A stretch of DNA of 64,000 nucleotides from an uncultured Campylobacterota bacterium (GTDB lineage Bacteria; Campylobacterota; Campylobacteria; Campylobacterales; Sulfurovaceae): positions 1 to 64,000 of the forward strand of contig CAKZQQ010000006.1 in the NCBI GenBank assembly GCA_937141405.1. Reading direction: 5' to 3'. Position 1 is the first letter of the stretch. The number at the start of each line of letters is the position of its first letter. A program made the position numbers and the translations under genes. Under the pieces are notes generated by a model. It ran no database searches and was not told the DNA's origin. It was given only the letters and a program-made list of their open reading frames with translations. Positions 62,910 through 64,000 of this stretch are shown piece after piece.

Positions 62910-64000
62910 TTATTACAATAATTAACCAACATACTTTAAATCATGGAGATGAAGCGGCTGCAAAAGCATTATATAAAGCCCTACATCATGATAAAATAGA
63001 AAAATTAAATATACTTCATACGATAACAGAGGCTGATTTATTCCAAGTTAAAAAATTAGTTTGTAATGATAAAAATCAAAACCATTATGCTATTTTACAG
63101 CTTAGGTTATTTGAGAAAGTAATACTAATTGCCTCTCTATTTTTCCCATATTTTTTAAGTCAAAAACTTATTCGATTAAGTAAAGCATTAAGCAAAGAGT
63201 TGGATATCATTAAATTTTCAAAGAAAATTATCAGTGCACCAGGAGGAGTCAATTTAGGTCCATATAAAGATTGGAGATATCTGTGGAGGCTATATGTTGC
63301 CATAAAGGAGAGAAAAGAGATAGCTGTATATTCTATCTCATATGGACCATTACCCGATATACCTTTTTTTCGTAAAAAAAGTCAATATGTGCTTAATGGG
63401 GTGAAATTTTTATCATTGAGAGATAAAAAAAGCCAAGAGTTTGCCAAACAGGCAAATATTGATTTTATTCCTGCAATCGATACAGCTTTCTTGTATAATG
63501 ATTATGATTCTGTCGATATTCCCTCTAAGTACCATTCATTAATCAAAAAGAATTTTATTGTCATAGTACCCAATGAGCTTTATATATGGCACCCAAATTT
63601 TAAAAATATAAAGCCAGAGATTTTGGATGATAAATATATAAAAATATTTAACTATTTTTTAGATAGAGGTTTTGATATTGTCTGTTTGCCTCAACTATTT
63701 GGTCGACAGAATGATAAAGATTATATGGCAAGAATTAAAAAACAGCTTGGGTCAGAAAATATACATATATTTAATGAACAGGACTCTTCGGATATACAAC
63801 AAGCTATTATTGCAAAATCTCAATTTGTTATTGGCGCTAGATATCATTCGATAATTTTTGCCATCAATAATAATATTCCATTTGTTTCATTGGCATATGA
63901 GCACAAAATGACTAATACCCTTGAGCTTTTAGGGTTACAAGAAAACAATATAATGATTGAAGATATGTTAGATAACGATGATTATATAGAAAAGATAGAT
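62906..64000 (+). CDS. Polysaccharide pyruvyl transferase (CsaB-like), cut at window end
   Basis: An open frame of 365 codons that runs past the window edge without a stop. Reading the frame gives NQHTLNHGDEAAAKAL at the N-terminus, SAPGGVNLGPYKDW, YSISYGPLPDIPF, LSLRDKKS and the C-terminal IGARYHSIIFAI with PFVSLAYEHKM. These are the signatures of polysaccharide pyruvyl transferases, which add ketal-linked pyruvate from phosphoenolpyruvate. Its start is translationally coupled to the FrhB-like gene. Confidence 0.88.
   Translation, partial: MIITIINQHTLNHGDEAAAKALYKALHHDKIEKLNILHTITEADLFQVKKLVCNDKNQNHYAILQLRLFEKVILIASLFFPYFLSQKLIRLSKALSKELDIIKFSKKIISAPGGVNLGPYKDWRYLWRLYVAIKERKEIAVYSISYGPLPDIPFFRKKSQYVLNGVKFLSLRDKKSQEFAKQANIDFIPAIDTAFLYNDYDSVDIPSKYHSLIKKNFIVIVPNELYIWHPNFKNIKPEILDDKYIKIFNYFLDRGFDIVCLPQLFGRQNDKDYMARIKKQLGSENIHIFNEQDSSDIQQAIIAKSQFVIGARYHSIIFAINNNIPFVSLAYEHKMTNTLELLGLQENNIMIEDMLDNDDYIEKID

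Overview
The window reads as chromosome from a sulfur- and redox-active member of the Campylobacterota (epsilonproteobacteria; Sulfurimonas/Sulfurovum/Sulfuricurvum-like, genus not resolvable by eye). The evidence is AT-rich coding sequence, a futalosine-pathway menaquinone gene (mqnD), CcoG for a cbb3-type oxidase, a DUF3373-type outer-membrane porin, and gene orders I recall from Helicobacter and Campylobacter: prfA-rpsT with glmM-lspA, and recA-eno-ftsB-like. No rRNA, tRNA, CRISPR array, transposase or phage gene was seen.

Layout. 1-591: promoter region with two copies of a short interspersed repeat. 592-10955: a probable operon of an OmpA-type lipoprotein, a BapA-like secreted protein and a 2416-residue Ig/cadherin/RTX adhesin, which carries a 2264-bp stretch twice with no difference seen by eye. 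11083-13089: a small secreted cytochrome-c-like protein and a porin. 13469-15433 (minus strand): mrp with two small genes. 15765-22604: a tightly packed operon for a periplasmic type II DMSO-reductase-family molybdoenzyme (rhodanese, Mo subunit, four-cluster Fe-S subunit, heme-b gamma subunit fused to cytochrome c, lipoprotein). 22957-24568: its probable TorD-like chaperone and a cytoplasmic multi-cluster Fe-S protein.

24569-31120 is housekeeping (2OG oxygenase, prfA, rpsT, glmM, lspA, suhB, PqiA-like, DUF493, moaC). 31258-34601 holds a resolvase-derived probable regulator, ccoG and an SQR-like flavoprotein. 34649-41774 contains small envelope genes, tpx, an L,D-transpeptidase, murB, mqnD and a membrane-anchored M16 peptidase. 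41866-52191 contains a degenerate hybrid sensor, recA, eno, an ftsB-like gene, bioB, topA, a SurA-like chaperone, dcd and a LysM protein.

52275-64000 is a surface-polysaccharide locus: the dTDP-L-rhamnose genes rfbACDB, an epimerase-like gene, a glycosyltransferase, a complete PAPS-making and PAP-recycling set (cysQ, cysC, cysD, cysN and a DUF2061-kinase fusion), an FrhB-like protein and a polysaccharide pyruvyl transferase cut by the window edge. This suggests a rhamnose-containing, possibly sulfated and pyruvylated glycan.

The best candidates for undescribed biology are the molybdoenzyme operon with its rhodanese, gamma-cytochrome fusion and orphan lipoprotein (substrate unknown), and the PAPS module with its membrane-anchored divergent kinase inside a glycan locus.
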